64,000 bases of DNA from RSA11 sp965652565 (GTDB lineage: Bacteria > Actinomycetota > Thermoleophilia > Solirubrobacterales > 70-9), in assembly GCA_965652565.1 (NCBI GenBank), contig CBFGWL010000001.1:39552-103551 (forward strand). The letters are read 5' to 3'. The translations under genes were made by a program, and so were the position numbers. Below, piece by piece: positions 16,923 through 25,813 of the stretch (positions are counted from its first letter, which is position 1; every line of letters starts with the position of its first letter). The notes beneath the pieces are model-generated. The model had not been told where the DNA came from. It made no database searches and worked only from the letters and a program-made list of their open reading frames with translations.

Positions 16923-18281
16923 GTGCAACGCTCTCGTAACGGACGCAATCAGCAGCCCCGCGCCGCCGCGTCCGCCGAGGGCGCCGGCGTTCGCAACCCG
17001 CGCGCTCGCCAGCGAGCGCTCGTCATCGGCGCGATCCCGGAGACCCCGCGCGAGGACGAGGACCCGCTCGCCGAGCTCAAGGAGCTGCTGCGCACCGCCG
17101 GCGTCGCGACGGCGGGTGAGATGGTCCAGGTGCGGACCGATCCCGACCCCAACCGCTATTTCGGCCGCGGCAAGCTCGCGGAGCTCAAGGCCGAGGCCAA
17201 GCGGGTGGGCGCGAACCTGATCGCCTGCGACGACGAGCTGGCCCCGCGGCAGGAGCGCAACCTCGAGTCGGCGCTCGATCTGCCGGTGATCGACCGCACG
17301 GCGATCATCCTCGACATCTTCGCCGACCACGCGCACTCGGCAGAAGGCAAGCTGCAGGTCGAGCTCGCCCAGCTCGAGTACAACCTCGCGCGCATGCGGG
17401 GCCTGTGGACGCACCTCGAGCGCTTGGGCGCGGGGCGCATCGACGGCGGCATCGGCACCCGCGGCCCCGGCGAGTCGCAGATCGAGACCGACCGCCGGCT
17501 GGCCCGCGATCGGATTACCGCGCTGCGCAGGCGGCTCAAGCGGCTCGAGCGCGGGCGCCGTACCATGCGCGCGCGTCGCGAGGCGGCGCCGATCCCGCGC
17601 GTCGCCCTCGCCGGTTACACGAACGCGGGCAAGTCCACGCTGCTCAACGCGCTCACCGGCGCAGGGGTGAGCGTCGGCTCGCGCCTCTTCCACACCCTCG
17701 ATCCGACGACGCGCGCCTACGAGCACGAGGGCCGCCGCTATCTGGTCACCGACACCGTCGGCTTCATCCGCAAGCTTCCCCACCAGCTGGTCGAGGCCTT
17801 CAAGGCGACCCTCGAGGAGACCCGGCTCGCGGATCTGATCCTCCACGTCGTCGACGCCTCGGAGCCCGAGGAGCAGCGGGCGGGGACGATCAGCGCCGTC
17901 AACCAGGTGCTCGACGAGATCGATGCCGGTGACGTGCCGCGGCTGCTCGTCTTCAACAAGCTCGATCTGCTCAGCCAGGAGGAGCGCCAGCGCCTGCTGG
18001 TCGGCCGCCGCGATGTCATCGGCGTTTCCGCGGTCACCGGCGAGGGCGTCGAGGAACTGCGCGAGCGGATCGCGCGCGAGTTCGAGCGCACGCTCGAGCC
18101 GATGGATCTGTTGATCCCGTACGACGAGGGGTCGCGGCTCGCGGAGCTGCACGAGCTCGCCGGCGATCTGGAGCGCGAGGAGCGCCCCGAAGGCGTGCTC
18201 GTCCACGCGCGGGTGCCCGCGATGCTCGTCCACCGCTTCAGCGAGTTCGCCGTCAACGGCGTGAACCCCGACGGCGCGTAG
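16923..18281 (+). CDS. hflX: Ribosome-associated GTPase HflX
   Basis: GTPase that splits stalled ribosomes. The 452 residues comprise the N-terminal HflX domain, including the glycine-rich GGIGTRGPGESQIE (175-188), a coiled linker and a G domain with G1 GYTNAGKST (231-239), DTVGF (277-281) and NKLD (345-348). The GTG start at 16923 fits both the homology and the TACAAT box. dut follows 7 bases after the stop. Confidence 0.96.
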   Translation: MQRSRNGRNQQPRAAASAEGAGVRNPRARQRALVIGAIPETPREDEDPLAELKELLRTAGVATAGEMVQVRTDPDPNRYFGRGKLAELKAEAKRVGANLIACDDELAPRQERNLESALDLPVIDRTAIILDIFADHAHSAEGKLQVELAQLEYNLARMRGLWTHLERLGAGRIDGGIGTRGPGESQIETDRRLARDRITALRRRLKRLERGRRTMRARREAAPIPRVALAGYTNAGKSTLLNALTGAGVSVGSRLFHTLDPTTRAYEHEGRRYLVTDTVGFIRKLPHQLVEAFKATLEETRLADLILHVVDASEPEEQRAGTISAVNQVLDEIDAGDVPRLLVFNKLDLLSQEERQRLLVGRRDVIGVSAVTGEGVEELRERIAREFERTLEPMDLLIPYDEGSRLAELHELAGDLEREERPEGVLVHARVPAMLVHRFSEFAVNGVNPDGA

Positions 18282-18288
18282 ACCGCAG

Positions 18289-18720
18289 GTGGAGCTCCCC
18301 GTCCGACTCCTCGATCCCGCGGCGACGCTGCCGACCCGCGCCCATCCCGGCGACGCTGGCCTGGATCTGTACGCAAGCGAGCCCGCGCGCCTCGAGCCGG
18401 GCGCGCGCGCGAGCGTGGGCACCGGGATCGCCGTCGAGATCCCGGATGGCCACGCCGGGCTCGTCCTCCCGCGCTCCGGCCTCGCCGCGCGGCACGGGAT
18501 CGCGCTGGTCAACGCGCCGGGGCTGATCGACGCGGGCTACCGCGGCGAGGTGCGGGTGCTGCTGCTCAACACCGACCGCTCCGAGCCGTTCGAGATCGCG
18601 CCGGGCGATCGAATCGCGCAGCTCCTGATCACGCCATTCGCCGAGCTCGTGCCCACCCGGGCTCGCGAGCTGAGCGCCACGAGCCGCGGCGACGGCGGCT
18701 TCGGTTCCTCCGGGCGCTGA
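18289..18720 (+). CDS. dut: Deoxyuridine 5'-triphosphate nucleotidohydrolase
   Basis: Homotrimeric dUTPase that hydrolyses dUTP to dUMP and diphosphate. All five motifs are present in 143 residues: DAGLDLYA, PRSGLAARHG, GLIDAGYRGEV, GDRIAQLL and the C-terminal RGDGGFGSSG. The GTG start follows the hflX stop closely, giving an operon. It is convergent with the heparinase-like gene across 25 bases. Confidence 0.97.
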   Translation: MELPVRLLDPAATLPTRAHPGDAGLDLYASEPARLEPGARASVGTGIAVEIPDGHAGLVLPRSGLAARHGIALVNAPGLIDAGYRGEVRVLLLNTDRSEPFEIAPGDRIAQLLITPFAELVPTRARELSATSRGDGGFGSSGR

Positions 18721-18745
18721 GCCGGCGCGCGACGGGTTCGGGGGC

Positions 18746-20566
18746 CTAGGAGCACTCCGCGTAGCTGTCCGCCCGGCGCTCGACGTCGAGCTCCAGCCGC
18801 GCCCCCTCGCGCGCGAGCGCGACGGTAGCGATCTCGCCGTCGGGCAGGCAGAGCTCGACCGCTTCCGCACCGGCCGAGCGGGCGGTCACCGCCTCGCGGC
18901 CGAAGGCGATCGTGGTCACGTAGGTGCCGCGCTGGGCGCGAGCCGGCAGCTCCAGCGCCCAGCGCGGCCGAAGCTTGCCGCCCGTCCCAGGGGCCACGTA
19001 CCAGCCGCGCAGCGGCCGGCGCTCGCCGCGGTGCAGGCGTGGCGCCAGCGAGCCCTTCGCCTTGCCGTCCCACACAGTGGCCCGCACACGCCCGCGCAGG
19101 GAGATCACGCGGCGCTTGCGCTGCGGGCGCAGCCCGGGCGCGAGCTGCAGCCAACGGCTGAACCGCTGGTGCTTGGGAGCCTCGATCCGGTCGCGGATCA
19201 CGAGCAGCTCGCCGGGCCGGTAGATGAAGAGGCGGCGATGGTCGACGCCCGCGCGGACGAGCGCGAGGTTGCGTCCCTCGATCGCGAACCAGCCGTCGCT
19301 CTCGCCTTGGGCGGTGAGCGCCGACCCGTAGAACTTGCCGAGCTTCGGCGACCGCCAGCGTGCGCCCAGCGTCACGGTCGAGTGGGCGCGTGCCGTGCCG
19401 GGGTAACGCTCGGCGCTGCGGCTCCCGGGCGCCACGCCCCGGCGCCCGGAATCCGTGATCACGGGCCGGCCGCGCCCGAAGAGCTCGAAGCCGAGGTCGT
19501 CGATTTGCTTGTGGGAGCGGCGGTGAAACGCGGCGGTTGTCGCGAAGTAGCTGTCGGGGCCTTTCACGATCCCGAAGCCCGCCGCCAGCGTGGGGGCGAG
19601 GTGCGCCCGCGTCGGCGCGGCCCGCGCGTAGTCGGGCGCGGTGCTGCGATAGGGCGTGTCTCCGGTCGGCCACAGCCGCCCGTCCGGCATGGTCAGCCAC
19701 CAGGCCGCGTAACGCATGCGCTCACGCAGGGTGAGCAGCTCCGAGGGCGGATCGGGGTGGTGAAGCAGATAGGTGCCGAGCATCGTCTCGGTCATCACCT
19801 GATAGGACGGTGACTGCTCGAGCTGGATCGCGGTGGGCCCGTGGACGAGCCCGGCGAGGCCCGCCTCGAACCGGCTCGCCCCGAGCTCGCGCCACTCGGC
19901 GGCATCCTCGAGGAACGGGAAGAGCTCCGCGATCAGGTACAGCGCGAGATCCCGCGCCGACTGGTGGTTGGTGCGCTCGGGCGGCGTCTCGCTCGCCGCC
20001 AAAAACCCCGCGTGCTGCTTGACCGCGCGCAGCAGCACGCGCGCCTCCCGCTCGTCAAGCAGGCCCGCGCAGGCGCTCAAGCGGGCGATGTAGCCGATCC
20101 GCAGCACGCGGTCGCCGGCGCGCTTGTCCTCCCAGGCGAGGCCCGAGGGCTTGGGCTTGGCGCTGCGGTGCCGCGAGATCCAGTCGAGGGCGATGTGGCG
20201 CGCGATCCCGAGGGCACGGCGGTCCCCGCGCAGCTCGTAGGCGGCGATCAGCGGATCGAGCCAGATCAGCGTGTGCAGCCGCCGGCGCCACGGGCCGCTG
20301 CCGAAGGGATCCGCCTTCCGCCAGGCGACCGGCGGGCGCAGCTTGACCTCCGGCAGCTTCACGAGCCTGAAGCGGTAGCGCTTGGCGGCCCGCAGGACGC
20401 GGTCGGAGGGCTCGTGCAGCTGGATGGGCGGGCGCTCGGGGCAAGGGTGCTCGGCCAGCGCCGCCAGCTCACCGGATGACGCGGTCGCCGCCTGAGCAGG
20501 CAGCAGCGCGCCCGCGCCGAGCGCGAGCATGAGCGCAGCCGTGAGCGCACGCGCGGTCGCGCTCAC
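18746..20566 (-). CDS. Secreted heparinase II/III-like polysaccharide lyase
   Basis: A 606-residue exported protein with a clear signal peptide (about 7-27, ending AQAATA). An alpha-helical toroid follows (WISRHRSAKPK, NHQSARDLALYL, QSPSYQVMTETML), then a beta-sandwich (AHSTVTLGARW, GWFAIEGRNLALVR). This is the layout of the heparinase II/III and alginate lyase families; QSPSYQ carries the usual catalytic Tyr region. The substrate is unknown. The gene lies 69 bases downstream of gatD on the same strand; no leaderless box was found. Confidence 0.8.
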   Translation of the reverse strand: MSATARALTAALMLALGAGALLPAQAATASSGELAALAEHPCPERPPIQLHEPSDRVLRAAKRYRFRLVKLPEVKLRPPVAWRKADPFGSGPWRRRLHTLIWLDPLIAAYELRGDRRALGIARHIALDWISRHRSAKPKPSGLAWEDKRAGDRVLRIGYIARLSACAGLLDEREARVLLRAVKQHAGFLAASETPPERTNHQSARDLALYLIAELFPFLEDAAEWRELGASRFEAGLAGLVHGPTAIQLEQSPSYQVMTETMLGTYLLHHPDPPSELLTLRERMRYAAWWLTMPDGRLWPTGDTPYRSTAPDYARAAPTRAHLAPTLAAGFGIVKGPDSYFATTAAFHRRSHKQIDDLGFELFGRGRPVITDSGRRGVAPGSRSAERYPGTARAHSTVTLGARWRSPKLGKFYGSALTAQGESDGWFAIEGRNLALVRAGVDHRRLFIYRPGELLVIRDRIEAPKHQRFSRWLQLAPGLRPQRKRRVISLRGRVRATVWDGKAKGSLAPRLHRGERRPLRGWYVAPGTGGKLRPRWALELPARAQRGTYVTTIAFGREAVTARSAGAEAVELCLPDGEIATVALAREGARLELDVERRADSYAECS

Positions 20567-20635
20567 GCTTTTGCGCGGCCGGATGCCTCCGCCGCGCGCA
20601 CTGGTACCGCCCTAACCACTATCCCGGGCGGAACC

Positions 20636-21376
20636 CTACTGTCGCTCGGCCGCCCTCCGTGCGCTGGCGTGAGCGGCCAGCTCGAGCTCGTCCGCGAGTG
20701 GTTCCAGCGCCGGTGGCCCGCCTTTGCGCCTGCCGAGCGCCGCGGCGATCAAATGGTCGGCCAGCCAGGCGTTCTTGGGGAGCAAGGGGCCGTGCATGTA
20801 GGTGCCGATGAGCGCGCCGCGCCGCACCCCCTCGAAGCCGTCGCGGCCGTTGTTGCCGTGCCCGTGGAGCACGCGCCCCAGGGGCCGCTCGCCCTCGCCC
20901 AGGTAGGTGCGCCCGCCATGGTTCTCGAAGCCGGCGAGAACGCGCGGCCCGCCGCCGAGATCGACCTCGATCGCGATGTTGCCGATGAGCCTGGGGCCAT
21001 CGTCGCGCACGGTGTGCAGGTCGACGAGCCCAAGGCCTGCGATCGTCTCGTCGCCCAGCTGGTAGCTGTGGCCGAGGAGCTGGTAGCCGCCGCACACCGC
21101 GAGCAGCGCCGCGCCGTCCGCGACGGCCGCGGCGAGCGCGTCGCGCTTCGTGCGCACGAGGTCCTCGGCGACAAGACGCTGATCGCGATCCTGGCCGCCG
21201 CCGATGTAGATCAGGTCGTGAGCATCGGGATCGATCGTCTCACCGGGGCCGGCGCTCTCCTCGACGACCTCGATCCCGCGCCACTCGCAGCGCCGCCGCA
21301 GGAACAGCAGGTTCCCGCGATCCGCGTAGATGTTCATCTGCTCGGGGTAGAGCGCGAGCAGGCGCAGCCGGCTCAT
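20636..21376 (-). CDS. gatD: Lipid II isoglutaminyl synthase, glutaminase subunit GatD
   Basis: Class I glutamine amidotransferase (CobB/CobQ-like) that feeds ammonia to MurT for amidation of the D-Glu carboxylate in lipid II. The nucleophile is C95 in AVCGGYQLLG and the histidine H195 lies in YMHGPLLP; 246 residues is typical. Its ATG overlaps the stop of the preceding methyltransferase (ATGA), and MurT lies one gene further upstream, so all three are coupled. Confidence 0.92.
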   Translation of the reverse strand: MSRLRLLALYPEQMNIYADRGNLLFLRRRCEWRGIEVVEESAGPGETIDPDAHDLIYIGGGQDRDQRLVAEDLVRTKRDALAAAVADGAALLAVCGGYQLLGHSYQLGDETIAGLGLVDLHTVRDDGPRLIGNIAIEVDLGGGPRVLAGFENHGGRTYLGEGERPLGRVLHGHGNNGRDGFEGVRRGALIGTYMHGPLLPKNAWLADHLIAAALGRRKGGPPALEPLADELELAAHASARRAAERQ

Positions 21377-22122
21377 GGCGAAGCCTCCAGGACCAGGACC
21401 GCGGAGCCGACGTGGGCCTCGCTGTCGGGCACGTCGAGCCGCTCACGCACCCGGAGGCCGGCCGCAGCCGCCTCGCGCTCGAGCTCCGCCGCCGTGAGGA
21501 TCGTCAGGTGGTCGCGGTGCAGCTCCTCGCGCAGCTCACCGGCCGGGGAGACGATCTGTCGCAGGCGGCTCACGACGAGCTCATCGCCCTCGACGCTCGC
21601 ACCGAGCGGCAGGCTCGAGTACACCCAGCCGTCGCGCTCGCGCACGTCGGGGAGGGCCTGGGCGTCGCCTTCGTGGCCGATGCCCGCCTCCGCGGGCGCG
21701 CCCTCCACGATCGCGCACGCCAGCGCGGCGCCCGGGCCGAGCCGCAGGGCCGCCGCGCGCAGGGCGCGCTCGCGCTCGGCGGCGTCACTCAAAAGCTGCA
21801 GGACCTGCATCGGCGCCAGGATCAGCCCGAACGGGCCTGGGGGGTGGGGGTGCAGGACGTCCGCGCAGATCGCACGCGCGTTGACGCCCGCCTGGCGGGC
21901 GCGCTCGTTGAGCGCGTCGACGAGCTCGCGGTCGAGATCCACGCCCACGACCTCATGCCCGGCGCGGGCCAGATCGAGCGCGACTCGCCCTGATCCACAG
22001 CCGAGCTCCAGGATCGCGCCGCGCGCGTTCTGCGCGAGCTCCCGCCAGAGCGGCAGATCGGCGTCATAGCCACCGCACTCGAGGTCGTGCCAGAGGGTCT
22101 CGATGTTCTCCACGGCGCTCAC
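21373..22122 (-). CDS. SAM-dependent methyltransferase coupled to murT and gatD
   Basis: A 249-residue class I methyltransferase. The SAM site reads ILELGCGSGRVALDLARAG, followed by VVGVDLDRELVD; a methyltransferase-specific beta region follows. The start is the GTG at 22122, which overlaps the murT stop (GTGA); the stop overlaps the gatD start (ATGA). Its position inside the amidation operon suggests a substrate linked to lipid II or the cell envelope, but nothing in the protein proves this. Confidence 0.85.
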   Translation of the reverse strand: MSAVENIETLWHDLECGGYDADLPLWRELAQNARGAILELGCGSGRVALDLARAGHEVVGVDLDRELVDALNERARQAGVNARAICADVLHPHPPGPFGLILAPMQVLQLLSDAAERERALRAAALRLGPGAALACAIVEGAPAEAGIGHEGDAQALPDVRERDGWVYSSLPLGASVEGDELVVSRLRQIVSPAGELREELHRDHLTILTAAELEREAAAAGLRVRERLDVPDSEAHVGSAVLVLEASP

Positions 22123-23522
22123 GCCCAGTACTCCTTGGCCAGGCCACGGTCGGCCAGCAGCGTGCGCAGCTCGAGCAGCGCGGTGTAGGTGGGCAGCGCG
22201 AACAGGCGCCCAGGCGCGTTCGCGAGCGCGTCGTCGAGCGAGGCGGCGATCGGCTCGTTCACGGCGATCCGGGACTCCGCTACGCCGGCGTACTTGAGCC
22301 GCAGCGCCATCTCGGGAGCGCGGGTCCCCGCGCACGTGACGCGCCGGATCGCGCCGGCGAGCAGCTCGAAGTCGGCGTCCCAGATCCACGAGACGTCGCG
22401 GCCGTCGGCGATGCGGTCGTTGAGCGCGATCCACAGGTCGAGCTGTCCGCCGCTCAGCTCGCCCGCGCCGCTCGCTTCGAGCGCCAGGGTGCGCAGGACC
22501 TCGTTCGCGCCCGCCGGGTTCTTGATGAGGAGGATCGAGAGCGACTGCTCGCCGACCGGGATCGTCTCAACGCGGCCGAAGACAGCCTCCACGCGGGCGA
22601 GCGCGCCGACCGCCGTCTCCAGCGGCACGCGCAGGCGCAATGCCGTCGCGAGCGCGGCGAGCGCGTTGTAGACGTTGTAGAGGCCGGGGAGGGGGAGCTC
22701 GACCTGCGCGCCGCCCCACGGCGACTCCAGCTCGAAGCTCGCGCCGCGCATGCCGCGCAGGGTGATCGACCGAGCCACGACGTCGGGGGTGGGGCGGTCG
22801 GCGCCGCAGTTGGGGCACGTGTAATGACCGAGGTGGCCCACGAACGCGCGCGCGTACGAGTACGGCGCTCCGCAACGGCGGCAGTGCTTGGCGTCGTGGG
22901 CGTGCTGCAGGCCCGGAAGCGCCTGGCCGGGGTCCTCGATGCCGAAGTAGGTCACCTCCGGCCGGCGGCGCAGCTCAGCGTCGCGCCCGAGGTCTGCGAT
23001 GAGGGGATCGTCGGCGTTCAGGACGAGCCCGGTGCGGCCCTCGCGCTCGGCGACGATCCGCGCCCAATCGTCGGCGAGGCGTTCGAGTTCGCCGTAGCGG
23101 TCCAGCTGGTCGCGAAAGAGGTTGCCCAGCACGAGCAGACGGGGTCGCAGCTCACGCACCATCTGCGGAAGCCACGCCTCATCGACCTCGAAGAGCCCTT
23201 CGTCGCCCTCCTGCTCGAGCAGCGCGGTGGCGACACCCCAGCTCATGTTCGAGCCGGCGCGGTTGTGGACGGGAACGCGCCCGTCCGCGCGCAGCATCGC
23301 CGCGATCATCCCGGCGGTCGTGGTCTTGCCGTTCGTCGCGCTCACGATCGTCGAGCCGCGCACGAGCCGCTTGCCGAGCTTGGCGACCGCTTGCGAGTCG
23401 AGCCGCAGAAGCGCGCGGCCGGGCAGGGTGGTACCGCCCCCGCGGCCGCTGCGGCGGCTCGCCCACCCGATGCCGCGGGCGAGACGCACCTTGAGAGCCA
23501 GGGCTGGATCGAATGGGCTCAT
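22119..23522 (-). CDS. murT: Lipid II isoglutaminyl synthase, Mur-ligase-like subunit MurT
   Basis: ATP-dependent partner of GatD that amidates D-isoglutamate of lipid II. The 467 residues contain the Mur-ligase P-loop TNGKTT (63-68), the central domain with a four-cysteine zinc ribbon (C214, C217, C236, C239) and the C-terminal DUF1727 domain. The start overlaps the upstream lipid kinase stop (ATGA). Amidated lipid II is typical of actinobacteria with D,D- and L,D-cross-linking. Confidence 0.94.
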   Translation of the reverse strand: MSPFDPALALKVRLARGIGWASRRSGRGGGTTLPGRALLRLDSQAVAKLGKRLVRGSTIVSATNGKTTTAGMIAAMLRADGRVPVHNRAGSNMSWGVATALLEQEGDEGLFEVDEAWLPQMVRELRPRLLVLGNLFRDQLDRYGELERLADDWARIVAEREGRTGLVLNADDPLIADLGRDAELRRRPEVTYFGIEDPGQALPGLQHAHDAKHCRRCGAPYSYARAFVGHLGHYTCPNCGADRPTPDVVARSITLRGMRGASFELESPWGGAQVELPLPGLYNVYNALAALATALRLRVPLETAVGALARVEAVFGRVETIPVGEQSLSILLIKNPAGANEVLRTLALEASGAGELSGGQLDLWIALNDRIADGRDVSWIWDADFELLAGAIRRVTCAGTRAPEMALRLKYAGVAESRIAVNEPIAASLDDALANAPGRLFALPTYTALLELRTLLADRGLAKEYWA

Positions 23523-24406
23523 GACGACTCCCGGGCGGGGACGATGACGCGCAGGGCGGCGGGCAGTACCCGCACGGTCGCCGGCAGGTCGGTGATCGGG
23601 TCGCCGTCGGCGAACACGGCGAACGGCCGGTCGGCCTCGATCCGCACCTCGCGCACGCGCCAGACCTTGACCTCGGGGCGGCGCACGTGGGTGCCGCGGA
23701 ACACGTCCGGCAGCCCGCGCAGGAAGCGCAGCTTTGGGCCCTCCGAGGTCGCCACGACGTCAACCAGGCCGTCGTCGAGCTCGGCGTCGGGGGCGATGAA
23801 CATGCCGCCGCCGTAGGCCTTGCTGTTCGCCGCGGCGACGGAGTAGCCGCTCAGCTCCACGCGCTCACCGTCGAGCGTCAGCGTGAAGGAGGCGGGCTTC
23901 CACGAGGCCAGGGTGCGCAGGGCGGCGTAGGCGTAGACGAGTGATCCCTTGAGGACCCGCGTCTCGTTGGCCAGCTGGTTGACGACCGAGTCGAACCCGC
24001 AGCTTGCGATGCACAAGAACCGGGCGCCGTTCGCCTCGCCGACGTCGATCGTGCGGAGCGCGCCCGCGGCGATCGTGGCGACCGCGGCGCGCACATCGGT
24101 GGGAATGCCCAGCACCCGCGCCAGGTCGTTGCCGCGGCCGGCGGGGATGATGCCGAGCACGCCGTCGGTGTTCGCGAGGGCCCCGCCCACCTGGCCGATG
24201 AGCCCGTCGCCGCTCATCACGATCACCCGTTCGCCGGAATCCACGGCGGCCCGCGCCTCCTCGACGCCGTGGGCGATGTCGCGGGTCAGCACGAGGCGAT
24301 GCTGGATCCCGGCGCGCGTCAGCTCCTCCCGGGCTGCCCCGAGCAGCTTGCGCGAGCGGCCGACGCCCGCGGACGGGTTGACCAGCAGCAGGTGGTTCGG
24401 CGGCAT
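23519..24406 (-). CDS. Diacylglycerol kinase-family lipid kinase
   Basis: DagK/YegS/LCB5-type kinase of 295 residues that phosphorylates a lipid alcohol at the membrane. Nucleotide-binding motifs are LLLVNPSAGVGRS at the N terminus and MSGDGLIGQV, the latter a variant of the usual GGDGTxNEV with the GDG retained; IIPAGRGNDLARVLG follows. The ATG at 24406 is where homology begins. It overlaps murT by ATGA and so belongs to the envelope operon. Confidence 0.9.
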   Translation of the reverse strand: MPPNHLLLVNPSAGVGRSRKLLGAAREELTRAGIQHRLVLTRDIAHGVEEARAAVDSGERVIVMSGDGLIGQVGGALANTDGVLGIIPAGRGNDLARVLGIPTDVRAAVATIAAGALRTIDVGEANGARFLCIASCGFDSVVNQLANETRVLKGSLVYAYAALRTLASWKPASFTLTLDGERVELSGYSVAAANSKAYGGGMFIAPDAELDDGLVDVVATSEGPKLRFLRGLPDVFRGTHVRRPEVKVWRVREVRIEADRPFAVFADGDPITDLPATVRVLPAALRVIVPARESS

Positions 24407-24420
24407 GGGCGGCAGTGACT

Positions 24421-25089
24421 CTACGAGGCGGACTGGGCGGCACGCCCGACCCAGAACGTGCCGGCGCCGGCCTCGCCGCGCGAGACCTCGGCGATCGCGT
24501 AGGAGGCGAAGCCGCGCTCGAGCGCCTCCGGCGCGGTATAGAACGGGGTCTCCGCACCCCAGCTCGCGGCGAACACGACGAAGCCGCCCGGGCGCAGCAC
24601 CCGGGCGACCTCGGCGAAGAACGGCGGCATGTTGAGGCCCGTGACGAGGTCGAAGGAGTCCTCGGGCCAGGGGAGGTCGGCCGAGTCGGCCACCTTGAAC
24701 GCGATCCGCCCCTCCGGATCGAGCCCCACCTTCGCCTGCGCCGCGGCGATCATCCCCGGCGCGATGTCCACGCCGCGCACGCGCGCCTGCGGGAACTCGC
24801 GGGCGAGCAGCAGCGCGGCCTCGCCGGTCCCGGTGCCCAGATCGAGGGCGCGCTCGGGCGCCGGGTTCACGACGGTGAGCCCGGCGGCTAGGGCGGCCAG
24901 GTGCTCCGGCGATCCGGCGTTCGTGCGCGCGTCCCAGTCCGCGGCGATCTCCTCGAAGTAGCTGCGCATGCGCCCGCGGACCAGGGGCCACATCCATGGA
25001 AAGCGCACGACGAGGTCGTTGAGCGCCCTGCCGAGGGCGCGGGTGCGGCGCGGCGGGGGCTGCCGGTCGGAGGTCGGCTCGGGGGCCAT
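24421..25089 (-). CDS. SAM-dependent methyltransferase (UbiE/Methyltransf_11-like)
   Basis: A 222-residue class I methyltransferase. An N-terminal helical stretch precedes ALDLGTGTGEAALLLA (SAM site), GVDIAPGMI and the post-site DSADLPWPEDSFDLV. The substrate is unknown. It starts the minus-strand operon leading to murT/gatD (14-base gap to the lipid kinase) and is divergent from the cyclophilin gene. Confidence 0.88.
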   Translation of the reverse strand: MAPEPTSDRQPPPRRTRALGRALNDLVVRFPWMWPLVRGRMRSYFEEIAADWDARTNAGSPEHLAALAAGLTVVNPAPERALDLGTGTGEAALLLAREFPQARVRGVDIAPGMIAAAQAKVGLDPEGRIAFKVADSADLPWPEDSFDLVTGLNMPPFFAEVARVLRPGGFVVFAASWGAETPFYTAPEALERGFASYAIAEVSRGEAGAGTFWVGRAAQSAS

Positions 25090-25114
25090 CGCCTCATGAT
25101 CGCAAGCGGCCGGA

Positions 25115-25120
25115 TAGCCT
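25115..25120 (+). promoter_or_regulatory. Leaderless -10 box TAGCCT
   Basis: TAGCCT lies 8 bases before the GTG at 25129. Confidence 0.55.
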
Positions 25121-25128
25121 TGCGCGCC

Positions 25129-25797
25129 GTGCGCATCATCACCATCACCAGCCTGCTGATCGCCGCGGTCCTGATGGCCGCGTGCGGCGGCGACGACGAT
25201 TCCGGCGACAACACGACCACAGCGGCCGCGGAGGAGCCCGCCTGCACCGAGGCAGAGCGGCCCGATCCGAAGGCTGTCGACGTGGACAAGCCGCCCAAGC
25301 GCCCGTCCGAGAACGGGCTGGTCGCGGTGGTCGAGACCAACTGCGGCGCGTTCGAGATCGCCCTCGACACGCGCGGCAACCCGAAGACCGCCGCGTCGTT
25401 CGAGCATCTCGCCAACGAGGGCGTCTACGACGGCACTTGGTTCCACCGCATCGTCCCCGGCTTCGTGATCCAGGGCGGTGACCCCGACGGCACCGGCACC
25501 GGCGGGCCGGGCTACAGCGTTGTGGAGGCGCCGCCGCGGGACGCGGAGTACACGCGCGGCGTGGTCGCCATGGCGAAGACCCAGGCGGAGGAACCGGGCA
25601 CCTCCGGCAGCCAGTTCTTCGTGGTCACCGGTGCCGACGCGGGCCTGCCGCCCGACTACGCGATCGTCGGCAAGGTGCGCGACGGCATGGACGTCGTGCG
25701 CACGATCGAGAGCTTCGGGGACCCCAGCGGCCAGAGCGAGGAACCGCTTGCGCCCGTGGTGATCGAGAGCGTCACGATCGAGTCGCGCGGCTCCTGA
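25129..25797 (+). CDS. Cyclophilin-type peptidyl-prolyl isomerase lipoprotein
   Basis: A 222-residue exported protein. The signal peptide ends in a lipobox-like LMAAC, and an acidic/Thr-rich linker follows. The cyclophilin domain (about 60-220) shows NPKTAASFEHLA, WFHRIVPGFVIQGGDPDGTG and GSQFFVVTGADAGL. It probably folds proline-containing exported proteins at the outer face of the membrane. The GTG at 25129 is chosen because the signal peptide begins there and a TAGCCT box precedes it. Confidence 0.92.
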   Translation: MRIITITSLLIAAVLMAACGGDDDSGDNTTTAAAEEPACTEAERPDPKAVDVDKPPKRPSENGLVAVVETNCGAFEIALDTRGNPKTAASFEHLANEGVYDGTWFHRIVPGFVIQGGDPDGTGTGGPGYSVVEAPPRDAEYTRGVVAMAKTQAEEPGTSGSQFFVVTGADAGLPPDYAIVGKVRDGMDVVRTIESFGDPSGQSEEPLAPVVIESVTIESRGS

Positions 25798-25813
25798 CCG
25801 GAGGGCTCGAAGC

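Noticed and set aside
19152..19161. Extra copy of palindrome family 1 (GGCTGAAC)
   Set aside because: A single half-arm inside the heparinase-like coding region without the second arm; chance match.
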